From Anaerolineales bacterium (GTDB lineage: Bacteria > Chloroflexota > Anaerolineae > Anaerolineales > UBA4823): a DNA stretch of 45,779 nt. Of the stretch, positions 26,265 to 34,478 are shown piece by piece. How positions within the stretch are numbered: position 1 is the first letter of the stretch; every line of letters starts with the position of its first letter. Made by a program: the position numbers and the translations under genes. The stretch spans positions 1 to 45,779 of the forward strand of contig JAGUYW010000068.1 of NCBI GenBank assembly GCA_020061105.1. The letters are read 5' to 3'. The notes beneath the pieces are model-generated. The model worked only from the letters and a program-made list of their open reading frames with translations. It ran no database searches and had not been told where the DNA came from.

Positions 26265-27416
26265 ATGAGCGAAGAACTCCAGGCCCTTCAAAAAAGCTCA
26301 GATACTTCCGATCTTGCCCAAAAAACTAAATCTGCTTCAAGTTCCCTCACGCGTATTCTAAAATATACCCTGGTACGGTTGGTAACGCTTTTTATCACGG
26401 TGGTGGTAGGGGTGTATTTAACGATTTTGATCGCCAATATGGGCGGCTATGTCGACGAAATCCGGCGCGGAGAAATTCGCGAATCGGTCTCGCTGCGCAT
26501 CATGAACGATCCGGTTTTGAAAAATCTACCCCCGGAAGTGCGCTTTGAGCGTATGAATGAGATGATCCGCCTGGAAGAAAAACGCTACGGGTTGGACCAA
26601 CCTTTTGCGCTTCGCAGCGTTCGATATTTGAGGAATGCTCTGACATTGGACCTGGGTCGTTCGCAAACCATGAGCAGCGATAGCGGCTCACGACAGGTAC
26701 GTTTGATTATCCTGGAACGATTGCCAGCGACTTTGGTTTTGTTTGCTACCGCCGATTTGATCTTGTTTTTCTCAGCGATCTTCATCGCGTTGTTCCTTTC
26801 CCGGCGATACGGCAGTTTTTGGGATAAATTGGTGGTTACCCTGGCGCCCAGCTCGTCAGCGCCCGGGTGGTTTTATGGCATTTTCTTGATTTTGATTTTT
26901 GCCGCTTTGCTGCGGGTGCTGCCGTTTGGCGGGATGGTAGGGGTGCCGCCGCCTGATAACACCCTGGAATATATCCTCAGTATGCTCAAGCACATGATCT
27001 TGCCCGTTACGGCGATTTTGTTGAGTTCAATCGCCTCTCAGGCTTTTAGCTGGCGCACTTTCTTCTTGATCTATTCCAGCGAGGATTATGTCGAGATGGC
27101 CAAGGCCAAAGGCCTGACCTCGCGGGACATTGAGCGCCGCTATGTGCTGCGCCCCACTTTGCCGAATATTATTACAAACTTTGCGCTTTTATTGATCAGC
27201 CTGTGGGCAGGAGCGCCGATCTTCGAAACGGTGTTCAACTGGCCTGGCCTGGGGCGGGTGCTTTTCCAGGCTATTGGCTTATATGATACGCCGGTCATCG
27301 TTGCCTCGACCGTATTATTTGCCTATTTACTGGCAGTGACTGTCTTTCTGCTGGATTTCCTGTACGCTCTGGTAGATCCACGCGTCAAGATCGGCGGTCA
27401 GGGGAGCTCGAGATGA
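26265..27416 (+). CDS. ABC importer permease (OppB/DppB type)
   Basis: 383 residues. A hydrophilic cytoplasmic N-terminus of about 40 residues, longer than usual, precedes the first helix (about 42-65). Family landmarks: EKRYGLDQPFALRSVRYL, the coupling loop EDYVEMAKAKGLTSRDIERR, ETVFNWPGLGRVLF and a final LLDFLYALVDPRVKIG. About six helices. The segment LVVTLAPSSSAPGWFYGI replaces the usual SxPxF motif. It overlaps the next permease by 4 bases. Together with it and the permuted receptor it forms the second importer. Confidence 0.93.
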   Translation: MSEELQALQKSSDTSDLAQKTKSASSSLTRILKYTLVRLVTLFITVVVGVYLTILIANMGGYVDEIRRGEIRESVSLRIMNDPVLKNLPPEVRFERMNEMIRLEEKRYGLDQPFALRSVRYLRNALTLDLGRSQTMSSDSGSRQVRLIILERLPATLVLFATADLILFFSAIFIALFLSRRYGSFWDKLVVTLAPSSSAPGWFYGIFLILIFAALLRVLPFGGMVGVPPPDNTLEYILSMLKHMILPVTAILLSSIASQAFSWRTFFLIYSSEDYVEMAKAKGLTSRDIERRYVLRPTLPNIITNFALLLISLWAGAPIFETVFNWPGLGRVLFQAIGLYDTPVIVASTVLFAYLLAVTVFLLDFLYALVDPRVKIGGQGSSR

Positions 27417-28753
27417 AAGCAATCAAAAAAACCCTGCGTGACTTCTTGCAGTATCCTTCCGCCATTGCCAGCATGGTGATTATTTTTCTATTGCTGGTGG
27501 TATCGACATATACCTTGATTGTTTACCCGTATAGCGAAGCCGTGCGACTGTGGCGCGGCGGCGAGAACGTCTGGTATAACCTGCCCAGAAACGTGCCGCC
27601 ATCCTGGACGAACTGGTTTCGGAGCGAGAAATTACCTGAGACGATCATCCTGAACAGCGCCGATGAATCGGCCAGCAAGTCGATAGACTCCATCCAAACT
27701 GGTGATCGCATTGAGATGGCCTTTACCTATGAGTTCGATACCGACATCTACCCACAAGAAATATCACTCTTTATGAAGGCGACCTTTAAGGAAAAATCTC
27801 CTTTTGCGTCGATCACCTGGGAAACGCCGGACGGGCGGGAAATCCGCATCGCAGATTTTGCCGTGGCGACCAGCCAAACTTACCGCTTCTCGCAGGACAC
27901 TCGTTTGCAGCGCCGCCTGGGTGGAGTCGCTCCGATGATCGGCTTGTTTGCAGAGCCAGGAACTGACCCGCCTAAACCGTTGAAAGGCGAATATACCATG
28001 CGCGTCAGCGTAGTAACGTTCGAGCCTGACACTGACCTGGATATTGAATTTGTTCAGTATGGACAGGTATATGGCCTGGCGGGCACCGACCATTTACGGC
28101 GCGACCTGATGGTTGCTCTGTTGTGGGGTATTCCTGTAGCGCTATCCTTCGGCCTGGTGGCGGCCTTGGGTACAACCATCCTGACCATGATTATTGCCGC
28201 CATCGGCACCTGGTATGGCGGCTGGGTGGACGAGGCTATCCAGCGTGTGACCGAAGTCAACCTGGTTTTGCCGACTTTGCCAATCCTGATCATGATCGGC
28301 ACTTTTTACTCACGTAGTATTGTTTTGATGTTGGGGGTGATCATCTTATTAAGTATCTTTGGCGGAGCCATTAAAAGCTACCGCTCGATCTTCATGCAGG
28401 TGCGTGAATCGCCTTATATTGAAGCCGCCAGGGCCTATGGCGCCAGCGATTTGCGCATCATTATGAACTACCTGGTGCCGCGCATCATTCCTCTGCTCAT
28501 TCCGGCTTTGGTGAGCGGTATTCCCGGCTTTGTGTTCCTGGAAGCTGGCCTGGCGGTGCTTGGTTTGGGCGACCCGGTTTTGCCAACCTGGGGCAAGATT
28601 ATCGATGACGCCCAACGCAACGGGGCGCTGTATCGTGGCTATTACTATTGGGTCTTAGAACCCGCAGTTTTATTGATGTTGACCGGCCTGGCCTTTGCCA
28701 TGTTAGGGTTTGCCCTGGACCGCGTCTTCAATCCCAGATTACGAGGAATGTAA
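27413..28753 (+). CDS. ABC importer permease (OppC type) with large extracytoplasmic insertion
   Basis: 446 residues, about 130-150 longer than typical OppC (about 300). The first helix is at about 17-40. A soluble region of about 180 residues lies before GTDHLRRDL (224-232), the counterpart of the family GTDxxGRD motif; normally only about 40-50 residues separate them. The insertion is rich in alternating hydrophobic strands (RIEMAFTYEFDTDIYPQEI, GEYTMRVSVVTFEPDTDLD) and looks like a beta-sandwich. The rest is normal: coupling loop ESPYIEAARAYGASDLRI, EAGLAVLGLGDPVLPTWG and the end DRVFNPRLRGM. The insertion would face the receptor, which itself is permuted and carries a beta-rich tail, so the two may have co-evolved (inference). 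Confidence 0.92.
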   Translation: MKAIKKTLRDFLQYPSAIASMVIIFLLLVVSTYTLIVYPYSEAVRLWRGGENVWYNLPRNVPPSWTNWFRSEKLPETIILNSADESASKSIDSIQTGDRIEMAFTYEFDTDIYPQEISLFMKATFKEKSPFASITWETPDGREIRIADFAVATSQTYRFSQDTRLQRRLGGVAPMIGLFAEPGTDPPKPLKGEYTMRVSVVTFEPDTDLDIEFVQYGQVYGLAGTDHLRRDLMVALLWGIPVALSFGLVAALGTTILTMIIAAIGTWYGGWVDEAIQRVTEVNLVLPTLPILIMIGTFYSRSIVLMLGVIILLSIFGGAIKSYRSIFMQVRESPYIEAARAYGASDLRIIMNYLVPRIIPLLIPALVSGIPGFVFLEAGLAVLGLGDPVLPTWGKIIDDAQRNGALYRGYYYWVLEPAVLLMLTGLAFAMLGFALDRVFNPRLRGM

Positions 28754-28758
28754 AGCTG

Positions 28759-29715
28759 ATGGCCCAAGACACACTCTTACGAATTGAAGATTTGGTAATG
28801 TACTTTCGTACGATGAAAGGGCCGGTCCAGGCGGTGGACCATGTAACCTTTGAATTGGGTTACAAAGAAGCGGTGGTGATTCTGGGGGAATCGGGCTGCG
28901 GCAAGAGCTCCCTGGCTAAAGCTATCCTGCGCCTGCTGCCTCGCAATATCGACACCTATGAAGGCAAAGTGTTTTTGGATGGTTCTGAACTGATGGGCAT
29001 GGGCGAGGAAGAATTTCGCCAGAACATTCGCTGGGCGAAGATCTCGATGGTGCCGCAGGCCGCTATGAACTCGCTCAACCCGGTGCTTAAGGTAGGCGAC
29101 CAGGTGGCTGAGCCGATGATGATTCACATGGGCGTCGAGAAAAACGCCGCCTTGAGCTCTGCCCGCAAGATGTTCGAACATGTTGGTGTGCCAGCAGCTT
29201 TTATGGATCGCTATGCCTTCGAGCTGAGCGGCGGTATGCGCCAGCGCGTGGCGATTGCCATGGCCCTGGTAACCGCGCCGGCTTTGATCATCCTGGATGA
29301 ACCGACCTCGGCGCTGGATGTACTCACCCAGGCTAACATTATGAATGTGCTCAAGCGCATTAAGCAAGAACTGGAAATCAGTTATATCCTGATTACCCAT
29401 GATATTGCTACCTCCAGCGAGCTGGCGGACAAAGTGGCGGTGATGTATGCTGGGCAAATTGTCGAAACCAGCGATGCCATGCGCTTTTTCACCGCCCCGC
29501 TGCACCCCTATTCGCAGAAATTGATGGCCAGTGTGCCGCGTCTGCACGGCAACGCCGAGCCTGACTTCATCGTTGGACAACCGCCCAGCCTGTTAAACCC
29601 ACCTAAAGGCTGCCGCTTTGCTGAGCGCTGCGGTTTCCGTTTCGATAAGTGCTCGGAAGAGCCGCCTTTAATCGAAAAAGAAGCCCGCCAAGTTAAATGC
29701 TGGTTGCATGTGTAG
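28759..29715 (+). CDS. ABC importer ATPase (DppD/OppD type), second importer
   Basis: 318 residues from the ATG at 28759 (MAQDTLLRIEDLVMYF), five bases after the permease stop. A GAGGAA lies upstream. The in-frame start at 28648 would read through the permease gene end. Motifs: Walker [14 protein letters not shown]-loop VPQAAMNSLNP, signature LSGGMRQR, Walker B LIILDEPTSALDV, H-loop THDIAT. The C-terminal Cys set is present (GCRFAERCGF, DKCSEEPP, KCWLHV). It is the natural D partner of the next gene. Confidence 0.94.
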   Translation: MAQDTLLRIEDLVMYFRTMKGPVQAVDHVTFELGYKEAVVILGESGCGKSSLAKAILRLLPRNIDTYEGKVFLDGSELMGMGEEEFRQNIRWAKISMVPQAAMNSLNPVLKVGDQVAEPMMIHMGVEKNAALSSARKMFEHVGVPAAFMDRYAFELSGGMRQRVAIAMALVTAPALIILDEPTSALDVLTQANIMNVLKRIKQELEISYILITHDIATSSELADKVAVMYAGQIVETSDAMRFFTAPLHPYSQKLMASVPRLHGNAEPDFIVGQPPSLLNPPKGCRFAERCGFRFDKCSEEPPLIEKEARQVKCWLHV

Positions 29716-29736
29716 CTTGATGCATGGAGCAAAATC

Positions 29737-30774
29737 ATGACAGATAATCTTCTTACCAAAGAAAACCTCTCCGGCGAGGCGCAAGCAACACAGGCCAATA
29801 AAGAAATGCTGCTTTCGATCCAGGATTTGCATGTGTGGTTCGAACTACGCCGCTTTGTCTTTGGACATGCGGGCTATGTCAAGGCGGTCGATGGCGTCAC
29901 CTTTGACCTGGATCATGGCGAGGCGATCGCCATTGTGGGCGAGAGCGGTTGCGGCAAATCGAGCCTGATGAAAACCATCCTGGGGCTGCATTTGCCTACC
30001 AAAGGCAAGGTATTGTTCGAAGGAAAGGATATCGGCGCTATGGGAAACAGAGGCCTGCGCTGGTATCGTTCGAAAGTCGGTTATGTGCAGCAAGACCCGT
30101 ACGGCGCCCTGCCGCCCTTTATGACGATTGAACGCATTCTGGCTGAACCCTTGATTATCAATGGGGTGAAGAGCCGCGCAGAGCGCGAACGCCGGATTCG
30201 CAAGGTGCTCGAAGAAGTCAAGATGTCTCCAGTGGACGACTACCTGGATAAGTTCCCCCACATGCTGAGCGGTGGACAGCAGCAGCGCGTGGTGATTGCC
30301 CGGGCGATGATCCTGGAACCCAGGATCATCGTTGCCGACGAGCCGGTTTCGATGTTGGACGCCTCGGTGCGGGTCGAGATTTTGAAGATTCTGCGCAATT
30401 TGCAGGAAAAACACGACCTGGCAGTGATTTATATTACCCACGACCTGGCAACGGTGCGTTATTTCTCCGAGCGCATCTTTGTTATGTACGCTGGTAACCT
30501 GGTTGAGAAATCGCTGGTCAATGAATTACTGGACGATCCGCGCCACCCCTACACGCATGCCTTGCTGGCTGCCTCGCCAGAGCCGGATGCTCGCAACGCC
30601 TTGATTTTCCAGGAAGTGCCGGCAGGTGAACCACCCAGCCTGGTGACGCCGCCGCCTGGTTGTCGTTTTCACCCGCGCTGCCCGCATATTATCAAGGGCT
30701 TATGCGATGAGCAAGAGCCGCCCGATTTCGAAATCACGTCTGGACACGTGACAGCTTGTTGGTTGTATAAATGA
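29737..30774 (+). CDS. ABC importer ATPase (DppF/OppF type), second importer
   Basis: 345 residues. A 30-residue N-terminal extension precedes the fold. Motifs: Walker [14 protein letters not shown]-loop QDPYGALPPFMT, signature LSGGQQQR, Walker [17 protein letters not shown]-loop THDLAT, and C-terminal Cys in [14 protein letters not shown] and TACWLYK. In Walker B the common SALD is SMLD. It is separated from its D partner by 21 bases. Its stop overlaps the start of the small membrane protein gene by 4 bases. Confidence 0.94.
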   Translation: MTDNLLTKENLSGEAQATQANKEMLLSIQDLHVWFELRRFVFGHAGYVKAVDGVTFDLDHGEAIAIVGESGCGKSSLMKTILGLHLPTKGKVLFEGKDIGAMGNRGLRWYRSKVGYVQQDPYGALPPFMTIERILAEPLIINGVKSRAERERRIRKVLEEVKMSPVDDYLDKFPHMLSGGQQQRVVIARAMILEPRIIVADEPVSMLDASVRVEILKILRNLQEKHDLAVIYITHDLATVRYFSERIFVMYAGNLVEKSLVNELLDDPRHPYTHALLAASPEPDARNALIFQEVPAGEPPSLVTPPPGCRFHPRCPHIIKGLCDEQEPPDFEITSGHVTACWLYK

Positions 30775-30965
30775 TCCTGGACCATCCGCTAAAATTAATC
30801 ATCATTGGTTTTGTGCTGTTGGTGATTGGATTTTTATTGCCTTTCCTGATCATTTTGCAGGTGCTCGAGTCGACCTTCTTTTTGAACTTTGCGGCGTATC
30901 TTTCGTCGGTTAGCGGCTTGTTTTTGGGGGTAATCGGTGTAGCCATGTACATGAAGAAGCGTTGA
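30771..30965 (+). CDS. small two-helix membrane protein
   Basis: 64 residues, not recognised. Two hydrophobic segments (about 8-31 and 37-58), a short N-terminus MILDHPLK and a basic C-terminus YMKKR. The 4-base ATGA overlap with the ATPase stop and an intrinsic terminator just downstream make it the last gene of the second importer's first transcription unit. It could be an accessory subunit of the importer, but there is no direct evidence. Confidence 0.75.
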   Translation: MILDHPLKLIIIGFVLLVIGFLLPFLIILQVLESTFFLNFAAYLSSVSGLFLGVIGVAMYMKKR

Positions 30966-30992
30966 TGGAGTTGCTTCTTGAAATGCTTTGAC

Positions 30993-31027
30993 AAGGGATG
31001 GGACAGTTCTGTCCTGTCCCTTTTTTC
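30993..31027 (+). terminator. intrinsic terminator after the first ATPase pair
   Basis: AAGGGATGGGACAG pairs with CTGTCCTGTCCCTT (14 bp with two G-U pairs, TT loop) and runs into TTTTTTCTT. This is the clearest rho-independent terminator in the window. It separates the small membrane protein gene from the second ATPase pair. Confidence 0.85.
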
Positions 31028-31050
31028 TTATTTGAAGCGATAAAATGTGA

Positions 31051-31056
31051 TAGAAT
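31051..31056 (+). promoter_or_regulatory. extended -10 box for the second ATPase pair
   Basis: TGTGATAGAAT, identical over 11 bases to the maf upstream element, places TAGAAT with an extended TG 34 bases before the GTG at 31091. No good -35 is present at 16-18 bases. With the terminator just before it, this suggests an independent transcript. Confidence 0.45.
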
Positions 31057-31090
31057 TTCGTAATCATCCACGGAAATTGTGAGGAGCATC

Positions 31091-32131
31091 GTGAGCAATC
31101 AAGAAAACGGCAACCTTCTTGAAGTAAAAGATTTACGAACTTATTATTATACGGACGACGGAGTCGTCAAAGCGGTGGACGGGGTTTCATTTTCCGTCAA
31201 GAGAGGCGAAGTGCTTGGTCTGGTCGGAGAATCGGGTTGCGGTAAAAGCGTGACTTCGCTTTCGATTATGCGCCTGATCAGCCTGCCGGGGAAAATACTG
31301 GATGGACAGATTATTTTCGAGGGGCGCGACCTGGTGCGACTATCTGAAAAAGAGATGGTCGGTATCCGTGGCAACCGTATTTCGATGATCTTCCAACAGC
31401 CGCAGACCAGCCTGAACCCGGTTTTCAAGGTGGGCGACCAGGTGGCGGAAGTGCTGCGCATCCACCAAAACATGGAAAAAACGCGCGCCTGGGAGAAAGC
31501 AGTGGATTTGCTGCGCCTGGTGGGTATCCCCGACCCGGCCAAGAAAGCTCACGCCTACCCGCATGAAATGTCGGGTGGACAGGCGCAGCGTGTCATGATC
31601 GCCATGGCTTTGGCGATGAACCCGCAACTGCTGATTGCTGATGAACCGACCACAGCCTTGGATGTGACCATCCAGGCTCAAATTCTCGACCTGATGCGTG
31701 CTTTGCGGACTGAACTCAACACAGCCGTGATCCTGATTACCCACGACCTGGGGGTGATTGCCGAAATGGCAGACAATGTGGCGGTGATGTATGCTGGGCG
31801 CATTGTCGAACAAACTGATGTCGTGACGTTGTTTGCCAAACCGCTGCATCCCTATACCAAAGGGTTGATTGACTCGATCCCGGTGCTGGGCCTGGTCAAA
31901 GAGCGTTTGGCGGTCATCCCCGGTACGGTGCCCAACCTGGTTAATTTGCCGCCCGGTTGCAAATTCGCCTCGCGCTGCCTGGCGCGCCTGGAGCATGATT
32001 TGAATATTTGCCATCAGGCAGATCCGGAACTGGTGTCGGTGCAGCCTGGACATGCAGTACGCTGCTGGCTTTACCTGGATTACGAAGGCCACCGGGCGCC
32101 GCTGCGCGCCAGCGATGGCCTGGCAAGATAG
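31091..32131 (+). CDS. ABC importer ATPase (DppD/OppD type), second pair
   Basis: 346 residues from the GTG at 31091 ([15 protein letters not shown]). GAGGAG at 31081-31086 fits this start and not the in-frame GTG at 31079. Motifs: Walker [13 protein letters not shown]-loop QQPQTSLNP, signature MSGGQAQR, Walker [15 protein letters not shown]-loop THDLGVI, and C-terminal Cys in [12 protein letters not shown] and RCWLYL. It ends in a 20-residue tail beyond the family end. It forms a D/F pair with the next gene. No permease or receptor gene follows, so this pair may energise permeases encoded elsewhere or be interchangeable with the first pair. Confidence 0.94.
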   Translation: MSNQENGNLLEVKDLRTYYYTDDGVVKAVDGVSFSVKRGEVLGLVGESGCGKSVTSLSIMRLISLPGKILDGQIIFEGRDLVRLSEKEMVGIRGNRISMIFQQPQTSLNPVFKVGDQVAEVLRIHQNMEKTRAWEKAVDLLRLVGIPDPAKKAHAYPHEMSGGQAQRVMIAMALAMNPQLLIADEPTTALDVTIQAQILDLMRALRTELNTAVILITHDLGVIAEMADNVAVMYAGRIVEQTDVVTLFAKPLHPYTKGLIDSIPVLGLVKERLAVIPGTVPNLVNLPPGCKFASRCLARLEHDLNICHQADPELVSVQPGHAVRCWLYLDYEGHRAPLRASDGLAR

Positions 32132-32146
32132 GGAGATGCAAGCATT

Positions 32147-33166
32147 ATGACAACATCACCTGTGGAAATTTCGAAAAAAAATGGCAAGGTTGGTAACCGT
32201 GATTTATTGGTGGTTCAAGACCTGGTCAAATACTTTCCAGTGCGCGGCGGCTTGTTGCAAAGGGTCAAGGACTGGGTCAAAGCAGTCGATCAAGTCAGCT
32301 TTACCGTCAAGGAAGGCGAGACGCTTGGGTTGGTGGGCGAATCGGGCTGCGGTAAGACCACAGTTGGCAGGGCGCTGCTGCGGTTGATCGAACCGACTTC
32401 GGGAAAAGTAGATTTTGATGGCGTGGATGTGCTCAGCTTGAAGGGCAAAGAGCTGAAAGCCATGCGCCGTAATATGCAAATCATCTTTCAAGATCCATAT
32501 GCCTCGCTCGACCCACGTATCCCGGTTGGAGAGTCGATCAAAGAAGGTTTGAATATTCACAATATCGGCACTCGCCGCGAGCGTGAAGACGTTGTGCAAG
32601 ATGTGCTGCGTAAAGTCGGCCTGGAAGATTACCACGCCCGGCGCTACCCGCACGAATTCTCGGGTGGCCAGCGCCAGCGGATTGGTATCGCGCGTGCCCT
32701 GGCTTTGCAGCCCAAGTTTATTGTGGCTGACGAGCCGGTTTCTGCGCTGGATGTATCGATCCAATCTCAGGTGCTCAATATCCTCAAAGATTTACAAGGC
32801 GAATTCCACCTCACCTATTTGTTCATCGCTCACAACTTAAGCGTGGTCGAGCATATCTCTGACCGGGTAGCGGTGATGTACCTGGGCAAAGTGGTTGAAA
32901 TTACCACCCGCGACCAGCTTTTTGCCAATCCCTTGCACCCCTATACCAAGGCCTTGATGTCAGCGATCCCGATTCCAAATCCGACCCTGAAACGCGAGCG
33001 CATCATTTTGCAAGGCGATGTACCCAGCCCGCTTAATCCTCCAGCGGGGTGTCGTTTCCACCCACGCTGTCCGATCGCCATTGATGCGTGCTCGCTAGAA
33101 GTTCCGCCTTTGGTGGAAGTTGCCCCCGGTCACGAAGTGGCTTGCATCCGGGTGAATCAAGGTTAG
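32147..33166 (+). CDS. ABC importer ATPase (DppF/OppF type), second pair
   Basis: 339 residues. Motifs: Walker [14 protein letters not shown]-loop [12 protein letters not shown], signature FSGGQRQR, Walker [14 protein letters not shown]-terminal Cys in [15 protein letters not shown] and VACIRV. The H-loop reads AHNLSVV where most have HDLS; the switch His is kept and the next residue is Asn instead of Asp. An N-terminal extension of about 22 residues is Lys-rich. It follows its partner by 15 bases and is followed after 4 bases by the response-regulator gene, suggesting cotranscription. Confidence 0.94.
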   Translation: MTTSPVEISKKNGKVGNRDLLVVQDLVKYFPVRGGLLQRVKDWVKAVDQVSFTVKEGETLGLVGESGCGKTTVGRALLRLIEPTSGKVDFDGVDVLSLKGKELKAMRRNMQIIFQDPYASLDPRIPVGESIKEGLNIHNIGTRREREDVVQDVLRKVGLEDYHARRYPHEFSGGQRQRIGIARALALQPKFIVADEPVSALDVSIQSQVLNILKDLQGEFHLTYLFIAHNLSVVEHISDRVAVMYLGKVVEITTRDQLFANPLHPYTKALMSAIPIPNPTLKRERIILQGDVPSPLNPPAGCRFHPRCPIAIDACSLEVPPLVEVAPGHEVACIRVNQG

Positions 33167-33170
33167 ATGG

Positions 33171-34229
33171 ATGGCTATGGAAGAATACCGTGTCCTGATC
33201 GTCGATGACCAGCGTGATATCCGTTTCCTGCTGCGTTCTGGCCTGGAGACGATGCTGGGCAAAAAGGTTCAGGTGATCGATGTGCCCTCGGGGGAGGAGG
33301 CCATCTTATTGATTACGCGCCAACCGATCGATTTGCTGATTGCCGATGTGCGCTTACCGGGCATCTCTGGCCTGGAGTTGGTTGAGCGTGCCAGCGTGCG
33401 GAATCCGGGCGTGAGACTCATCATGATGACGGGTCTGGATGAGCCCAAAACAAGACGACTGGTTGAGAATGCCGGCGCAGATGCCGTTTTCTATAAGCCA
33501 TTTGATATGAGTAAATTCATGCAGGCTGTCCGGGCCTGCCTGGGATTGGATCTCCCAGCGGATGAGGCAGGCGCTGCTGGTTCGCCAGGCGGACCGCCTT
33601 CCATGACCCTGGCCGAACGATTGAGCAGCTTGCGACAGGAATTACAGGCCTCTGCAGTGCTGCTCTTGAACGATGATGCGGAAATTTTATCGCAAACCGG
33701 CAAAACTGCTCAATTAGGCGATGACCCTACGATGTTATCCGCTTTAGCGTCAGCGCTGAATGCAGCGATGAAGGTGAATTATCTGCTGGGCGCTCAGGCT
33801 AAAGACCTGTTGTATTTTGAAGGACCACAATACGATTTATTCTTGAGCCACGTCAGCCCGGAAATCGGTTTGCTGGTGTGGTTACAAAATGGCGCCTGGA
33901 AAGAAAGCCAGATGGAGAAACTGGCTGACGCAATGCGCGCCGCGGTGGTCGATATCTCGGCGATTTTGGAATATATGGGCGCCGCTGCTCCTGCCATCGA
34001 AGTGACCGAAGTTGCACCTCCAACGCCGCAGGAAGAAGAAGTGGATATCTCGCAAGTTTTACCTGAGTTGGAAACGATCTTTGGAAAGGCTTCAAAGAAA
34101 GCCATCAAAGCTGAAGATGTCGATTCGTTTTGGGAGCAGTTGTCCAACGCCAGTGAAGATGAAATCACCCGCTCGGATGCGATTTCGTATGATCAAGCAC
34201 GCCAGCTAGGGTTGGCCCCCGAAGAGTAA
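33171..34229 (+). CDS. response regulator with C-terminal roadblock-like domain
   Basis: 352 residues. The N-terminal receiver domain (about 5-125) has the acidic pair VDD (Asp12, Asp13), phospho-acceptor Asp59 in LIADVRLPG, MMTGLD and the conserved Lys in FYKPFD. No DNA-binding or enzyme output domain is evident. Residues about 150-275 (LAERLSSLRQELQASAVLLL to AAVVDISAILEYM) resemble a roadblock/LC7 or similar small alpha-beta domain, known as GTPase-partner modules; this is tentative. An acidic C-terminal segment of about 75 residues follows. It starts 4 bases after the ATPase gene. Confidence 0.9.
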   Translation: MAMEEYRVLIVDDQRDIRFLLRSGLETMLGKKVQVIDVPSGEEAILLITRQPIDLLIADVRLPGISGLELVERASVRNPGVRLIMMTGLDEPKTRRLVENAGADAVFYKPFDMSKFMQAVRACLGLDLPADEAGAAGSPGGPPSMTLAERLSSLRQELQASAVLLLNDDAEILSQTGKTAQLGDDPTMLSALASALNAAMKVNYLLGAQAKDLLYFEGPQYDLFLSHVSPEIGLLVWLQNGAWKESQMEKLADAMRAAVVDISAILEYMGAAAPAIEVTEVAPPTPQEEEVDISQVLPELETIFGKASKKAIKAEDVDSFWEQLSNASEDEITRSDAISYDQARQLGLAPEE

Positions 34230-34243
34230 ACTTGCTATTGCCA

Positions 34244-34258
34244 ATGGGCTTTGCCCAT
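34244..34258. repeat. short hairpin after the response-regulator gene
   Basis: ATGGGC and GCCCAT form a perfect stem around TTT (34244-34258) 15 bases after the stop. No T-tract follows. Weak terminator candidate. Confidence 0.35.
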
Positions 34259-34310
34259 GTTACAATTCGCTTCGCTCGATTGCCAGCCAATATGAGCTTA
34301 CTTTTGCGAT

Positions 34311-34381
34311 TGGGGCGTTGTGTAATGGTAGCACCGCGGACTTTGGATCCGTATGTCTTGGTTCGAATCCAGGCGCCCCAG
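34311..34381 (+). tRNA. tRNA-Gln (anticodon TTG)
   Basis: A 71-nt cloverleaf can be drawn: acceptor TGGGGCG (34311-34317) with CGCCCCA (34374-34380), anticodon stem GCGGA/TCCGT around the loop CTTTGGA (anticodon TTG, Gln), and T-arm CTTGG-TTCGAAT-CCAGG. Discriminator base G at 34381, as expected for tRNA-Gln. CCA is not encoded (the next bases are CTT), so it must be added by CCA transferase. Confidence 0.93.
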
Positions 34382-34412
34382 CTTGAGATGACGTGTGAAT
34401 ATCGATCATGAT

Positions 34413-34456
34413 GAGACGAGCATTGTACACTAACCGTAGTGTGTAATGCTCGTCTC
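34413..34456. repeat. 19-bp stem-loop between tRNA-Gln and glmU
   Basis: GAGACGAGCATTGTACACT pairs with AGTGTGTAATGCTCGTCTC (two G-U pairs, 6-nt loop). It starts 31 bases after the tRNA and ends 22 bases before the glmU ATG. No T-tract. It may end the tRNA transcript or shape the glmU leader. Confidence 0.65.
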
Positions 34457-34478
34457 TGCTTTCTAAAGAGGAGTGTGT

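Noticed and set aside
34280-34310. Promoter for tRNA-Gln (TTGCCA at 34280)
   Set aside because: No -10 hexamer is found at a workable spacing before the tRNA.
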